Below, one piece after another: positions 12,770 through 26,010 of a DNA stretch of 64,000 nt; position 1 is the first letter of the stretch, and each line of letters begins with the position of its first letter. The position numbers and the translations under genes are program-made. The notes under the pieces are model-generated. The model searched no databases. It saw only the letters and a program-made list of their open reading frames with translations, and was not told the DNA's origin. This DNA comes from Halichoerus grypus (Eukaryota; Chordata; Mammalia; Carnivora; Phocidae): the NCBI RefSeq assembly GCF_964656455.1, contig NC_135714.1, forward strand, positions 125,358,131 through 125,422,130, read 5' to 3'.

Positions 12770-13215
12770 TGATGTCATGTAGTTGGGCTCTTGAATGTAT
12801 TCACCAATCAGGGACCAGCCAGGAAGACAGAAATCACTCTAGGTGTTTCCAGTGGAGGATTTACGACAAGACATTGACTACACAGATGATGGAAAGAAGC
12901 CAAACGGGGTGGTGAGACAACTCAGAGATTAGCAACAGCAATAAGCTATGACCACCCTTGGGGATAAAGGGACAAAAGGAGGAGACAGTGCCGCCAGAGC
13001 CCAAAAGCTTGGGCCACTGAGCAAGAATCCTAACATGGTGGAGGTCGCCCAGCAGGAGCTGGGGTCATGGAGGAAGAGGTGGTCCTGCTGAAGTCAGAGC
13101 CATGGAGGAGATGCAGCTTCTGCTGAAGATGCTGCATGTCGAGAAAGAAGAAATACCCTGGATTTTCCCCTTCTCTCACCCTCAACCATTGTCTTTCTGT
13201 GTCCATGGCAACCTG
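12770..13215 (+). repeat. Ancient interspersed repeat, family not named
   Basis: Shows 'accagccaggaagacagaaa', 'acaactcagagattagcaac' and 'catggaggagatgcagcttc' in the order seen in a common old mammalian repeat. Overlapping minus frames (13030-13339) are by-products. Confidence 0.5.
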
Positions 13216-13439
13216 CAAACCAGGAGGAAGGAAATCTCAGAATGGTAATTCTCAACAATAAGAAGAGAGGATAAGGACGATCAGTGCAGGGAACTGATCT
13301 GAATGCACAAATGGCAAGAATGTTTCCAAACCAGCCCAATAACTAAACTGCCTACAGAAAATGTCCTGGTTCACATCATCACTTTTTACCTGATATCTGT
13401 CAAAAAAAACTCTATACAGTTCTTTTTGTCCTAAGTTTT

Positions 13440-13700
13440 GCCTCCTCCCAATTCTTCCATACTTTGGCCAGAATAGTTGTTCTAACAGGCAAATCTAAGG
13501 GCCTCTCTGGCATTACCTTCTTCAATATAGCCCCATGGTCAACAGACAAATATCTAAACTCCCTCAGATTACATTGCTGGTCCTAATCACCTCTTCACCT
13601 TCAATTATGTACATTTACATCGAGCCATACTGAACTGCTTGTGATATCCAGAACATTCCATAATCTCATGCCTTCCCGTATTTGTCTCTAGGTAACAACC
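13440..13700 (+). repeat. L2-like LINE remnant
   Basis: CT-rich sequence with the L2-type order 'ggcattaccttcttcaatat', 'cttcaattatgtacatttac' and 'ccatactgaactgcttgtga'. Plus orientation. Confidence 0.5.
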
Positions 13701-13714
13701 ACTTACCCTATCTG

Positions 13715-13960
13715 AGGTAGTAGGTCATGAGCATGGACTCTAGAGCCAGATGGCCTTGGTCGGAACCCAAACACCAATGCTTACTAGTTATATAGACTTG
13801 ATTGAGTTACTTAAACTTCCTGTGATTAAACAGTTTCCTCTTCTGTAAATTAAGGATAATAACAGAACCTACCTCACAGGGTTGCCGTAGATTAAATGAG
13901 AGTTTGTACATAGAAAGCACTTATAACAGTGGCTAGCACATAGTACCACATACACATCTG
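13715..13960 (+). repeat. MIR SINE (ancient)
   Basis: Near full-length MIR: 'gagcatggactctagagcca', then the core with 'acttaaacttcctgtgatta', 'cctacctcacagggttgccg' and 'ttataacagtggctagcaca' near the right end. This element predates placental radiation. Confidence 0.88.
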
Positions 13961-15639
13961 TTGTTCTTGTTATTATTATTTTATTCTTTAAGACAAATTA
14001 ATTAATACCACTTCTGTAAATGCCTCTCACAGAAAAAGCCCGGTACTCCTTTTCTTAAGCTTCCTCTAGACCTTTTGTACATCTCGTCATACTGTGGTCT
14101 GTGTGTACATTGGTCTCCAACAGCAGCGGACAGACAGTTTGAGGGCAGAGGTCTGAGCCCTGCCATCCTGGTCTCACTAGGTCTCCTGCAGGGCCTGACC
14201 CAAATAGATATTCATAAAGATGAGCATCTGTCACAGAAAGGAAATTTCTAAACAATATAATCTGAGTAGAAGAGGATAAGAACAAACTTAAATTTAATGA
14301 TAATAGTGCCTTGGGATCTTTAGATAAAAGAAACTCTAGAACGTTGGTCTTTATGATTCTTCGGGGAGGGGGAGTATTCTTTTAAGGCAGGTTTCGCCTC
14401 TGAAACCACTTTTGTGTGCATATCACAATCCCCAATTTCCTTCTACACTCTTTCCAATGCCACATTCCCTTATGACGTTCTCCTTGATAGCTGCAGCCAG
14501 AAGATGGCCATTCTGTCCCCACGGATTGTTCTAGTAGCTCTTTGTCAGGTCCTCTTGCATCACTCTGCATATCCAAAACTGAGCCACCTTTAAAATATTA
14601 AATCTGAATTCTTCACTCGGACTATGGGTTCCTAACACCCCATACCTATCCATGTCCTCCCACTGTAACACTCTGAATTCATGGAACTTTGAGCTTTGAC
14701 CCCTCCCCTCTTCTCCCAGTTGATCACCCCCTTCCTGTCACATTTTCTTTCTTCCTCTCATTTCTCACTGCACAAACCCAAAAAGGATTTCAGGAAAAAA
14801 ACCTGCAAGTTACCCTCCACCCTTTCAACAGCTTGTAAAAGTCACTAAAATGATGTATTGGATAAATTGGGACTTTTTATCCAACACTGTGCACTGAGCC
14901 TCATCTGAGAAAATGCTTTTGTGTTCCTTAAAAGTCCTGGTAGCTGAGTGATGATCTGTCACTAACCGTGTGAAGACAAATGGTGTTAAAGGGATGTGTC
15001 GATCCCTTCTGGGGGTATTTGGGGTGTACCGGGGATGGCAGTGTTCAGTGGCCGTGTAATGTGGCAGAGACTACTCTGCCATCAGTGAGTATCCTCCTGC
15101 TCTCTTCACCACATTGGTCCTGCGCTTTCTTTCTTTCTCCCTCAGTCATCCTGTCCCTTCCCCATTCCATGGTAGCCATAATAAAGATGCCCAACATGAC
15201 CCAATTCTAACATTGATTTTCTTCACTTAGAATGAGAGGAAAATCATAAACCACATTAAGCTGGAATAAATATAAACCTATGGTTCCCAATTTTATCCTG
15301 ACCCTTAAAACCACTTGTAAATGGTTCATGTGTCTTCCATTAACTTCTCCCACTTTCCAAAGGAGCTATTCCAACTTGCACCCCACACAATCTCCATTGC
15401 ACAAACTCAATGTTAACTTCTTTAATAAATTAATTCAGTGGAGTAAAGTCTAGCATCAGTTTCCCATATATTCTCCTATGGCAAACAAGTGGTTCCCAGG
15501 AGGCCTTGCATTTTTTAAAACATCACTTTAGTCAAGCACTAATGCAAGGCAAGTCAATGATGGAAAAATGTTGCTGGCTGCTGAGCGTATGAAGTGAACA
15601 TCTATCACTTTAGCCTGATTAGTACCCACTCTTTTTTCC
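13961..15639. other. Unassigned DNA
   Basis: No gene recognised. Parts near 14580-14770 are CT-rich and could be eroded L2, without a clear match. Short frames at 14055-14576 and 14980-15210 show no coding support. Confidence 0.4.
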
Positions 15640-15870
15640 TATGAGAGCAGCATAACACATTTTCCTAGGACTGGCCAATGCCAGATTGGCATGTCTCCAT
15701 CTATCCTGCAGGCCGGTCATAGTAACTGGTTCAGGAATGGACAAATGACTTAATCAGTAACAAAGTGATTCACATGGGAAGGATTTTACTGAAAAGGTTA
15801 GGAAAAAGAGTATCTCCTTTTTTTTTTTTTTTTCTGGGGCAGTGAAGCATATAGAATACAAGCCCGGAGC
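15640..15870. repeat. Ancient interspersed repeat, family not named
   Basis: 'aggactggccaatgccagat', 'actggttcaggaatggacaa' and 'atatagaatacaagcccgga' fit the order of a familiar old repeat. A poly(T) tract (about 15818-15833) interrupts it. Confidence 0.4.
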
Positions 15871-15929
15871 AAGGGGTATGCATTTCTTTTTCTTTTTTTT
15901 TTTTTTTTTAAGGGGTATGCATTTCTTTT
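15871..15929 (-). mobile_element. Candidate tail-only retrotransposition
   Basis: A perfect 20-bp direct repeat 'aaggggtatgcatttctttt' at 15871-15890 and 15910-15929 encloses only a 19-base T-rich spacer. This looks like a target-site duplication around a poly(A) tail inserted on the minus strand with no element body. The alternative is a simple duplication followed by T-tract expansion. Confidence 0.6.
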
Positions 15930-16348
15930 CCATTTAGGGAAAATCAGTAGAACGGAGCCTATATAGAAAAGCAGAATCAAGAAATTTTTAAATCTTTTGA
16001 AAAGTAAGTTTAATACCTGATAACACTTTTTGAGCACCTGGACCTAGTCATCAGTCTAGAACTGATGATGAGCAAATTTCCATCTTCCATAAAAGTCATA
16101 TTTTTATTATTTATAAACAGAAGAATCCCAACTAATATAGCATCTTTCCCCATTCAAGAGGATAGAAAAAAGAAGTAAATAGTCTGAATATAAATTTAAG
16201 CTAATAAATTTGAAAATTGAGGCACAGAAATTATCATCTAGGAAGATGGAACTTACCAAAACTAACTTAAATAAGAAAGAGAAGAATCCCCAGAACACCT
16301 GTGATCACTAAAGAAATTGATTCAGTAGATTAAAAAAGTCTACCTTCT

Positions 16349-16553
16349 GGGGTGCAGGGTGGCTCAGTCAGTTAAGCGTCCAACTCTTGATTTTGGCTCA
16401 GGTCATGATCTCAACGTTGTGAGATTGAGCCCTGCGTGGGGCTCTGTGCTCAGTGGGGAGTCAGCTTGAGATTCTCTCTACCCCTCTCCCTCTGCCTCTC
16501 CCCCTACTCTCTCTCTTTCTCTCCCTAAAGCAAATAAATAAATCTTAAAAAAA
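16349..16553 (+). mobile_element. Carnivore SINE (SINEC), older subtype
   Basis: Head 'ggggtgcagggtggctcagt', body with 'ccaactcttgattttggctc' and 'ttgtgagattgagccctgcg', and tail 'caaataaataaatcttaaaa'. The head carries a changed A-box region (gcagggtgg rather than gcctgggtgg). No clean target duplication seen. Confidence 0.93.
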
Positions 16554-16559
16554 GAACAA

Positions 16560-19500
16560 GAACAAGTAATTCTCTTGGCAATTTATACCAACTGTCCAAA
16601 AAAGAAAAAGGAAGAAAATCATCTCAAATAAAAAAATAAAAATAAAAAATAAGATTACTATAAATTTGAGTCAAAATCAGAAAAGAACAGTATAAGAAAC
16701 AACAATTATAAGCCAATTCCACTTTCAGCATAGAATGAGGCTAGACCAGAAGGTTTGATTTAAGTTTAAAGACTGCCAAGAATGATGACTAAAATGTAGT
16801 TCATGGTGACCTTCATTTCAATCTCCTCTTGAACCAGTAAACAAATAAAACACAAAATATATGAGGTGAAGACACAAGAGTATACATACGGCTTCCCTGT
16901 TCCTGCCAAGTTTGTCAGAAAAGGCACTTCCTAAGTTTTGTTTTCAAGGAGAGGGCAGGATGAGAAACCTACTGCATTAAAGGAGTCCCTGTCACTAATC
17001 TGCTTCCATTCCTGCATTAGAAAAGGAGAGGGGCCACATCATAAATTCAGGAGTTTATCTACTACTATATAAAGCAATGTCGGTCTACATGACAATAACA
17101 CAATTTTGTGTCACTAATGTATTGTGGTTTTTATTGCAATGCTAGGCCCAGAGTGGGCTTGACCACAGCCTATTACAGACACAAAACTCATGGAAATGTA
17201 TATCTGCAAACTGAAGTCTGTAATGTATTTTTTAAAAAGGGGAGTGGGGGAGAAGAAATAAATGTGTCCCCCATAAGGGGCACTAAGAACAACAAAGGGG
17301 AGCCTGTGATGGAAAGCAGTTCAGAAATCAGAGTTGTTTCTTTCAGAGATGTTTAACTTTTATTATTTTTTTTATAAAACTGAACAATGTTCAGTTCTTG
17401 TTCATCTATTTACCCAAGTTCATGTTCATTGAGTGAAATATAGATCATAGAATGTTGGACTTTCTGAACCTGGCTGCCTGTGAAAATGTATTCCTTCCCA
17501 AATGTCCACAGCCAGGTTGAATTGCCTCCTCCTCCAGCAGCAGTTCATGTTTTTTGTTAGTATTGCTAGGATTCCTCTGTGTCTGCTTTTAGGCCTATGT
17601 GTGTCCTGGTGAATTCTTCATTCTTTTCATCTGTTTCCTTTTAAAGCTGTTTTAAGGTTCATTGCTTCTTGACCTCTTCAGCCTTGCTGTTCCTCGAGCC
17701 CCCTGCAATTCCCCAACTGGGGCTTCAAGATTCTATTACTGCTGTGCTGTCAACAACCTTTTTTTCCCCTTCTTTCACCAACTTTTGGCTACTCCCTGGT
17801 CACATTCGGGGTGCAAAAATGCTAGGAGTGAACAGTCAACCAATCCACAACCCCCACCAGCAGCACATATGACAGAACCTATTTGGAATCCTCTTCCATG
17901 ATGACTAGCTAATGCAGCTAAACTCCATAGCATCAGTTCACCCTCTGGAAGAAACCCAAATAGCAACACAAGAAGGGAGTCATGGATTAACTGATGCTAA
18001 TAGAAATGTTCACAGTTGATAGTCCAGACGAAACAGCGTATCCCAGCTGATGAAGGTCTTCATACCATTATAGCGCAATGGAAAGGTATGCTTCCCTGGG
18101 AAGGAAAAACCCCCTTTCAATTGTAATATAGCTTAATTGTTCACATCTTGTCTGCTAGCTGCATCGACTGTGGTAAGAACTGCATACCGCAAGAAGAGTT
18201 TATAATGGCAGTGGGAACCACAAAGATGACGTTTATTCCATATCTAAGCCAATAAGCTCAATGCAGTATTTCATGGCTCCTCATCTTTTTCCATATTATA
18301 TGAGACTGATCCTTTCAGCAGGAGTTTTAATGCATTGTAAACCTATTTGGGCGGCAAGCTTTAAAAGCATTTAATAAAAGGAATGTGGAGGAAACGTCAT
18401 CAAGGAGTGAGGTTTGCCTTAACGATTCCTTAACCTGTTTATTATTATCTCCTGCTTCCTACAGATGATGGTTCAGCAGTTCTACAAATCAAGCTGAAAA
18501 AAAACCTGAGACTTTTTGGAGCCAAAGGTCCTTCATCCCTACAGGATAATGCAGCCTGCTAGCCTTCCATTATGGGCAGGCTGTGGTTTATTCTGTTTCC
18601 TCAAAGGGACCTTCTGGAAGGAACTTTATGGCCATAGCCTTCATAGGGAGCATTAAGCAATCGGCGGCATGTGTGGGAAGAGAAAGCACTTGCCCAAAAA
18701 GCAATGACTTCAATTTTCCTTCCTACTTGCTGCCCAGGACTTGGTGGTCTCCTTTAGACCCAGTGCCTCTTTGGAGAAAGCGTTTTAAAAGTTATCTCTA
18801 GATCACATTCATTCATAGAACAGACAACGTAAGGGAAGGCCTGAAGTTTCCTGCTCACTCAATCGCTGAGGTGAAGAGATATAACCTGAATGGAAAAGTT
18901 TAGAAAAAATATTTCTGGCTCCCTGAACAGGGACTAGTCTTACTTGGAGGATGTCTGGGGAGCTGATGCGAATCACCTTCCTCATTTTCATTTGGCCCAA
19001 TCTTTCCCTTTGGTAAACACACATTTCTACAGACAGGGACATTCTGCTGACTTCTACTGGAAAGATCTACAAGCGAAGGTGAAGTCAAACTATATGGAGC
19101 AAATGAAAATAGAACCCGTGGGATAGCCTGACACTTTATAGAAGTAAATATGACAAACTTAGACCCACAGGAAACCATTTTATGGCAAAGACTGTGTCCT
19201 TCCAAAGAAAAGACAAGGCATTTTATTTTTCGAAATGAAACCTGAGATTAGTGATACTATTGCCAGATGCCTGGTGGAAATTATTTTGTCTGCAGGGACT
19301 TCCTGGTGCTCTCTCATGAAAAGAAAAATTAACCTTCAATGAATAAAAAATTTTTAAATTCCATGTTGGTAAAATTATTCTTACATTGTAGTTCTCATCA
19401 AGGACTAATATATATATAACACTTGAAGTTTTTCCATTAAACTGTTTTTGAGTTATGAGTGACCAAAAAAATAAGTCTGAACATATTGAAAGAAAAAAAA

Positions 19501-21690
19501 TGAAAAGACAGATCTTTCATGTCCCTTAGCTAGAAAGTACGTTATTTACACCTCTGGTAACTCTCTATACGCCCTTCCCCACCCCCATGTTGCTATGGGC
19601 AATACCATTAGTTACAAGTTTTAGGTAGAAAACATTTTTACTTTACTGTTTAATTCAACAAATATGTATACTTAGTAAGGGCAAAACTGTGTACTGAATG
19701 CAAAAAACATGTGATTGGTAACACGGCATTTGGATTTTTCTTTAAAAAAAGAGCAAGCTGTATATAATTAGGAATGATGGCCATTTAAATTCTGGAAATG
19801 TCAAATCTGAAATGTCTGTAAGACCAGGGAGGGGAGGGATGTTCATCAGGAAGCTGGAAACTTGGTCAGAAGACAGGTAAAATTGGACATATTGGGGTGG
19901 TAATCTTCTGTGTCATATGATGTAATACAAAGTAGGTTTCCAATGAAACATTAAATGACCACTATCATTTTAATCTCTTCCTTAAAATATCTTCTAAAGA
20001 GATAAATATGCTTTCCCTGGAAGTATTTCACAACAAATATGTTCAATTCTCTCTATAACCAGCCAAGGAGGTGAAGGGCTCAGGGAACCATAGTAACTCT
20101 TTGAGGGATGCTATCTATCCAGGTCCATGAGGAGCGAGATGGGGCCAGAGAACACAGCAGTGCCTGGGAAAGAAGAGAGAGTGGGAAGCTGAGCTATAGA
20201 GCGGGTGAGGAAGAATTTTCTAAAGAATTGGTAAGTATAGAGATTTTTTCATGTAAAGAGTAAAAAAAAAAAAAAATTGAAAAAACAAAAAACAAAGTAG
20301 CAAGGTGGGAATTGGTTGCTAACCCATTTAAATTTTGTATTTCTTTTTCTTATTACCCTGAAAAATATTTTCCTCCCTAAAACTTAGAAGCCATTTTTCA
20401 AAGTTGGGAATTGTTCTGTGGTCCAAACAACTTAAATAGGACTTTGCTACTATCCTGCAATGTATTTAATTGTAAGCCTATATTGACCTAAGTTAGATCC
20501 TGAATAGCCTTTGGGCCCTTACAGGAGTCAACTAGCCAAGTGAGGCTGCAAAGACTAGACCCTGGCCACCTCAGTTATGATACTTTGGTAACACGGTGTC
20601 TTGGCATGCCTGCTGGCAATGGGCTGACAGTTATATGGGAAAATCATGAAAGCTTGAGATACAAATGGATCTAGTCACAAATTCTTGGGATGGAAAGAAT
20701 TGGAAGGAAAATAGCTCTGCTGGGTGTCAACTTGTGTAGCAATGAACATGATCTGTTAGGGTGCCATACAACTGAGGACCAAAGCAAAAGTCTTCCCTGG
20801 GGCTTGCTTTGAAATATACATTGGTTTCAGTTGAAATTTGAAATAGAGACTGAAGTTCACACAAGTAAAGCGAAGGTGGATGCAGTTTAGAGTGGATCTG
20901 ATTTTGGACTCTTGAATTTTTAGAGTAACATTTGTGAAGTCATAGGATTTTTAGAAAGAAAAATAGAATTTGAAGGTGTAAAGATTTGACTTGAACTATT
21001 TTTAAATAATAAACCAGCAGGCACATATACAAGTGCTCATTCATTTTTTAGTGAGAAAATGATTATTGTCTCATGAATTGTAGCTTTCTTGTCTGGCACT
21101 AAATAATGCAACCTTAGTGAGAAAATCAGGGCTCTGCGACACATTACAAACAGTTACAAATATAGCAGTTACATTACTCTAGTCTTTGCTAGCAAAAGTT
21201 TTCATTATAAATATGGATATTAAGAGGTGATTCTTGACAGAATAGAGAAATGAACTCTCTGTGTGAGTGAAGATACTTTCTTTTCTTTCAATTTTTTTTT
21301 TCTAGAGACAAAAAGAGCACATTTTTTGAAAGCCTCTTTCTTGAGGACCAAGACCCTTTAGATTGAGACAGGAATGTAATCCCACCACTGTGTAGAATCT
21401 ATACCTAGTTTTTAATTGCACAAGTACATTACCATCGCAAGAAATTAAAATGATACAAATTCCCACCAAGCATTTTCATTAAGGCTCCAACCAAAAAATC
21501 ATCTGATTTCTTGCTTGAGGACAGATAACCGGCTGTAGGGCATCTGCACGTGTCTGAAGAGCAGACTGGACAACTGTTCTGCACACAAACTTTTGGTAAG
21601 CAGCCTGTTTTCTGGTCCATGTCTCATTCTTGCCTTCCATTATACCTGATGATTCAAAGTCCTGAGCCTATCCTAAATTATTATTCAGAT
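16560..21690. other. About 5 kb without recognisable elements
   Basis: No gene, RNA or confident repeat recognised. A/T-rich runs occur near 16625-16655 and 20260-20300. Several short frames (17108-17356, 17662-17969, 18583-19205) overlap on opposite strands and lack start context or splice signals. One of the larger unique-looking blocks, so any conserved regulatory DNA may lie here. Confidence 0.4.
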
Positions 21691-21872
21691 CAGCAGTTCC
21701 CTGATGTGGTCTCTAAACCAACAACATCAGCATTAGCTGAGAACTTAGTGGGAATGCAAATTCTCAGGCTCTACCCCAGACCTACTGAACCAGAAACTGT
21801 GGGGATGAGGTCCAGCAATCTGTTTTAGCAAGCATGCCGGGCAATTCCGGTGCACACTGGCATCTGGGAACC
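21691..21872. mobile_element. MER5-like hAT-Charlie MITE
   Basis: A 182-bp block starting 'cagcagttccctgatgtggt' and ending 'ggcatctgggaacca', with internal 'tgggaatgcaaattctcagg' and 'gacctactgaaccagaaact'. The ends are imperfect inverted copies of each other, as in non-autonomous hAT elements. An 8-bp target duplication is not visible. Confidence 0.7.
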
Positions 21873-22235
21873 ATAAATATGGAGCAGATTAGCTCCTTTG
21901 GAGAACAGATCTGCTCTCTGCACTCTGGGCTCTGGTTTGCTCTGCTCTAGCAATCTCCACTCTTCCATCTGCTCTCAGCTTTCAAATATGTAAAGTCTGT
22001 GTTCTAATGGCCTCATTCCTATTCTCTTTATTTGTGTGTTCTTTTAGCCTTTTCTTTCTTTTCTACCACTTTATTGGGGAATCAGGGAGGGAGAATTGAC
22101 AGACATATGTTATTAGGCTACTGTCCTTAGCCATAAGTCTCATATATTTGTATAAACATTTCTAAGCACATGTATATTCATACTTAGTGCCCATTTATCT
22201 TTCCTAAAATTGAAATCACTAAAGTTTAGTCTTGT

Positions 22236-22256
22236 GGTGTGTGTGTGTGTGTGTGA
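22236..22256. repeat. (GT)n microsatellite
   Basis: Short uninterrupted GT run ending in 'gagtgc'. Confidence 0.85.
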
Positions 22257-22289
22257 GTGCCTTTAAAAAGAGCAAAATTTTTGCTTTGG

Positions 22290-23950
22290 GGATGAGCTCC
22301 TTTTTAGTTCATTACCTTCCTATATTATCTTTACTAATTACATTTTTGGAGGGGAGTTAATTTCCTAGTTTCTTGAGTTGAATAATAATTTTTTTTGCTG
22401 TCTAATAAATGCATTTATGGCTATAAATTTACCCAAAAGTACTACTTTGCCTAGTTCTCATTTTTTATATGTGGCTTCATTATCACTTATTTTTAATGAA
22501 ATTTGAAGCTAAATTGAAATTTAGTATAATTGAACCAAAGTTATTTGAAAAAGATTTTGCTCTTTTTTTTTTCATCAAAAATGTAGGTATGAGGGCACCT
22601 GCGTGGCTTGGTCGGTTAAGCGTCTGCCTTTGGCTCAGGTCATGATCCCAGGGTTCTAGGATAGAGCCCTGCATCGGGCTCCCTTCTCAGTGGGGAGCCT
22701 GCTTCTCCCTCTGCCTCTCTTCCCTGCTCATGCACTCTCTCTCTCTGTCTCTCTCTTGCAAAAATAAATAAAATCTTAAAAAAAAAAAGAATGTAGGTAT
22801 TGAAGTGGGTGGGAGAGACAATTGACATTTAAGAATTTATTTGAAATATTTTTGTAGCTTAGTATTTGTTCAACTTTTATAACCCTTCTTTGTGCATGTG
22901 ACAAGATTATGTATTAAGCTTTGCAATACAAAATTCTACATGTATCTATTAGGCCAAATTTGTTTATTATGTTATTCAAATCTTCTGTACCTTGACATTT
23001 TAGGTCTATTTGATCTGTTCCATTCTGAGAGAGTTAGATTAGCCTTCCATTATGATTATGAATTTGTTATTTTTCCATAAAATTTTGCTTTCTATATTTT
23101 CAACAATTTTGTTAAAAATGAGTAAGTCTGTAAGCTTTTTATTGTCTGAAGGGATTGTATACTTTTTATTATGAATTTATTATTACCTTATTGGGGTTTT
23201 TTTACCTTAAATTTTACTTGCTTAATAATAACTATATTTCCATTTTGAAATATTTGCATGGTATATATCCTTATTTTTTAATTAATTATCTTCCAGTAAC
23301 CGTCTCACATAGACAGCATATGGGTGGATATTTTTTTAAAGTACAATCTGAGAGAATTTGGCTTTTCATGCAATTATGACATTTACTGAATAAATAATAC
23401 CCTTGGATTTCTTCCTGTTTCTTACTTTATGTTTTTGATTTTTTGTCCTTTATTTTTATTTTTTTCATTTCTTATATTTGTTAATTGGAAGGATTTTTTA
23501 CTATTTTTTTCTTGGTTTGAAAGTTGTGTGTTTTAGTTAAAATTGTCTACCTGTTACACTGAAGTTTTAGCATATTTTAAATGTTTTTCTATAAATACTT
23601 AGAATCGTGGTACATTTAGAGTTCTCTAATCCCACATCTTCCTCTGCACAACCCACCGTAGCTACAGCAATACCCATGTAAAGATTTTTTATTCTATAAT
23701 ATTTTTACAACTCTTAGACAACTACACATTTTGTTTATTTCTTTGCCTATCACTGTTTACTGTATTATATCTATTATTCTTTTTGATTCATTTTTCATTT
23801 TGTTGAAATACATCCCTCTCTTTCAAGGAGTCCTTGCATATGTATTAATGATAGTTTGGCTGTGTTTAGAATTTGGAGTTCAAAGTAATTTTCTTTCTGA
23901 ACTTTGATGTGCCTAGGTTGTGTTTTTTTATTCATTCTGTTTGAGTCTGA
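22290..23950 (-). mobile_element. Old L1 ORF2 fragment, antisense
   Basis: AT-rich sequence whose antisense matches the L1 ORF2 region. On the plus strand it reads 'ggctataaatttacccaaaa', 'gttattcaaatcttctgtac', then 'tagacagcatatgggtggat' (23310) and 'cgtggtacatttagagttct' (23607). It is saturated with stops in all frames. A SINEC at 22591 interrupts it, so the L1 is older. Confidence 0.72.
22591..22789 (+). mobile_element. Carnivore SINE (SINEC) inside old L1
   Basis: Head 'gggcacctgcgtggcttggt', body with 'catgatcccagggttctagg' and tail 'aaaataaataaaatcttaaa'. An 11-bp target duplication 'aatgtaggtat' lies at 22580-22590 and 22790-22800. Confidence 0.96.
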
Positions 23951-24505
23951 GTGGGACTGTCAATATAAATATTCATACTTGAGATTTATTAATTTTTACA
24001 ATCATATTTATTTCTTCTATTGTTAAATACTTAACAGATTTTGTTTTGTTTTTTTTTGTCAATGCCCTAATGAGAATATTATCTCATCCTGATAAGGATA
24101 TTAATAATACTTATACAGTGTACTTCTGTTTGTTCTATTAATATGACTCCCTCAGCCATTAAATTCTTTTGTTTGCTTGCTCAACTGGCACCTTTTCATT
24201 CAGGGTTCCTTGTTGGCCTAACTATGGTGCTATTTCTATAGGCGACCAGAACGGTATTGTTTTGAATGGGAAGAGAGGAGAAAGCAAGCAAGGAGATGCC
24301 CTGCGACAACAGCTGGATTTTCTGGGTTGAGTCCACACTCTGTTCCTCCTGGATGCCACAAGACACCTCGGGAACTGCCTACTTCCCAAATTCAGGCACC
24401 TACATCCTCTTTCTTCACTGGAAGCAGATGATTCCATGTTATCTGTTTTTCCTTACTCTGAGCCTGTTAAGGCACATTTTTCTCACTTTAAAGATGGCAA
24501 AAACT
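23951..24505. other. Unassigned DNA
   Basis: AT-rich at the left, possibly still eroded L1; balanced composition to the right. Opposed frames at 24222-24517 cancel each other as evidence. Confidence 0.4.
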
Positions 24506-24712
24506 GGGGGCGCCTAGGTGGCTCAGTTGGTTAAGCACCTGCCTTCAGCTCAGGTCATGATCCCAGAGTCCTAGGATTGAGTCCTGCATCGGGCTCCCTG
24601 ATCAATCAGGGAGCCTGCTTCTCCCTCTCCCTGTGCCCCTCCCCCTCTGCTCATGCTTTGTCTCTCGCTTTCTCTCCCTCTCAAATAAATAAATAAAATC
24701 TTAAAAAAAAAA
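24506..24712 (+). mobile_element. Carnivore SINE (SINEC), full length
   Basis: Head 'gggggcgcctaggtggctca' and tail 'caaataaataaataaaatct'. Diverged flanking copies of a roughly 13-bp sequence ('atggcaaaaactg' / 'atgggaaaaacag') suggest the target duplication. Confidence 0.95.
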
Positions 24713-24975
24713 ATGGGAAAAACAGAAGTACAATGGGGCAAAGCAATTTGTTCTACCATACTACTAACCAGTGACAGAGCCAAGAACAAAATTTAAATCT
24801 CCAGACTCCTGGGTCTATAGTTATTTCCTAGATCATGCCAAACAGAACACTTACCTTGGTCTGATTTGATTAACTGCCATTAAATTTCTGACCATTTGGA
24901 GAAAAGAATTTTTAAAAAGTAAAAGCATATCATTAGGGGAAAAGAAAAATCAACTATCTTTTTAAATTTTTTTTA

Positions 24976-25172
24976 GGGACACCTGGGTGGCTCAGTCAGT
25001 TAAGCGTCTGCCTTTGGCTCAGGTCATGATCCCAGGGTCCTGGGATAGAGCCCTGCCTGGGGTTCCTTGCTCAGCAGGGAGCCTGCTTCTCCCTCCGCCT
25101 GTCGCTCCCCCTGTCGTGCTTTCTCTCTGTCTCTCTCTTTCTGACAAATGAATAAAAAAAATCTTTAAAAAA
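24976..25172 (+). mobile_element. Carnivore SINE (SINEC), full length
   Basis: Head 'gggacacctgggtggctcag', the tRNA-derived part ending in 'cctgggatagagccctgcct', and tail 'gaataaaaaaaatctttaaa'. T-rich target with only a weak T/A-rich duplication. Same orientation as the copy about 260 bp to the left. Confidence 0.94.
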
Positions 25173-25754
25173 ATTTTTTTTAAATAATAAAATAAAATAT
25201 TTTTTAAAGAATTTAATGTCAAAGGCTAATACAGAAAAAAAACGTATTTTTCCCCATAAAATGAGATTAGACCAAAAGACTCACAGAAGACAACATCTTA
25301 CAGGATGAATGTTAACGTTGGTAGCCACAAAGTTTAGCCCAGGTGCTCTCTTCGCTTCTGCTAATGTTACTGCTGCCACCTCACCACTCACTCTGAGCAA
25401 ACTGGGTCTCTGATCAGACCAAGGACATGGCGAAGCTGAGAAAATTCGATTGAATCCTCATGAAGCTGAAGCAATGGTGTGGAAGGTGACCCAACACAAG
25501 CAATCACTTAATAATGTCAGTGTCTTAAAAGGGAATTCTGCATGCCTGCACACGCATGCTGGAAAGAGAAAGTAGTTGGATCAGACTATCTATGTCATCT
25601 CAGAAACTGTAAGAATCACATATCCAAATGGAAGTTTAGGCCAATAGTAAGTAATAGACAAATTCTAAAATGTTGAGCTGTGTTAGGATGATGGGACCAT
25701 GGGATGACTTTATTTTAAAGATTCTTTATGATTTTCAAACATCATACAATAATG

Positions 25755-26010
25755 GTGTATCAGATAGCTTTTGCTGCATAACAAACCAAGCTAAAACTTA
25801 CTGGAGTACACAAAAATAAACTATTTCATTCAAAGTTCTGCAGTTGGCAGTGTGGGCCAATTTGACCAACTTGACCTGGGCTCTCTCTTGTGTCTGCAGT
25901 CAGAGGTCAGGTCAACAGAGGCAGGCTGACCTCGCGCTAGGGCACCTCAGCCCTCCCCACATTGAGGAGTGAATTTACACCGCTGCTGTCATGATTTTAG
26001 GATGCCTTCT
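25755..26010. repeat. Ancient interspersed repeat, family not named
   Basis: 'atcagatagcttttgctgca' then 'taacaaaccaagctaaaact' and 'ttctgcagttggcagtgtgg' match a very common old repeat that opens with 'attgctgtgtaacaaa'. Heavily diverged. Confidence 0.5.
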
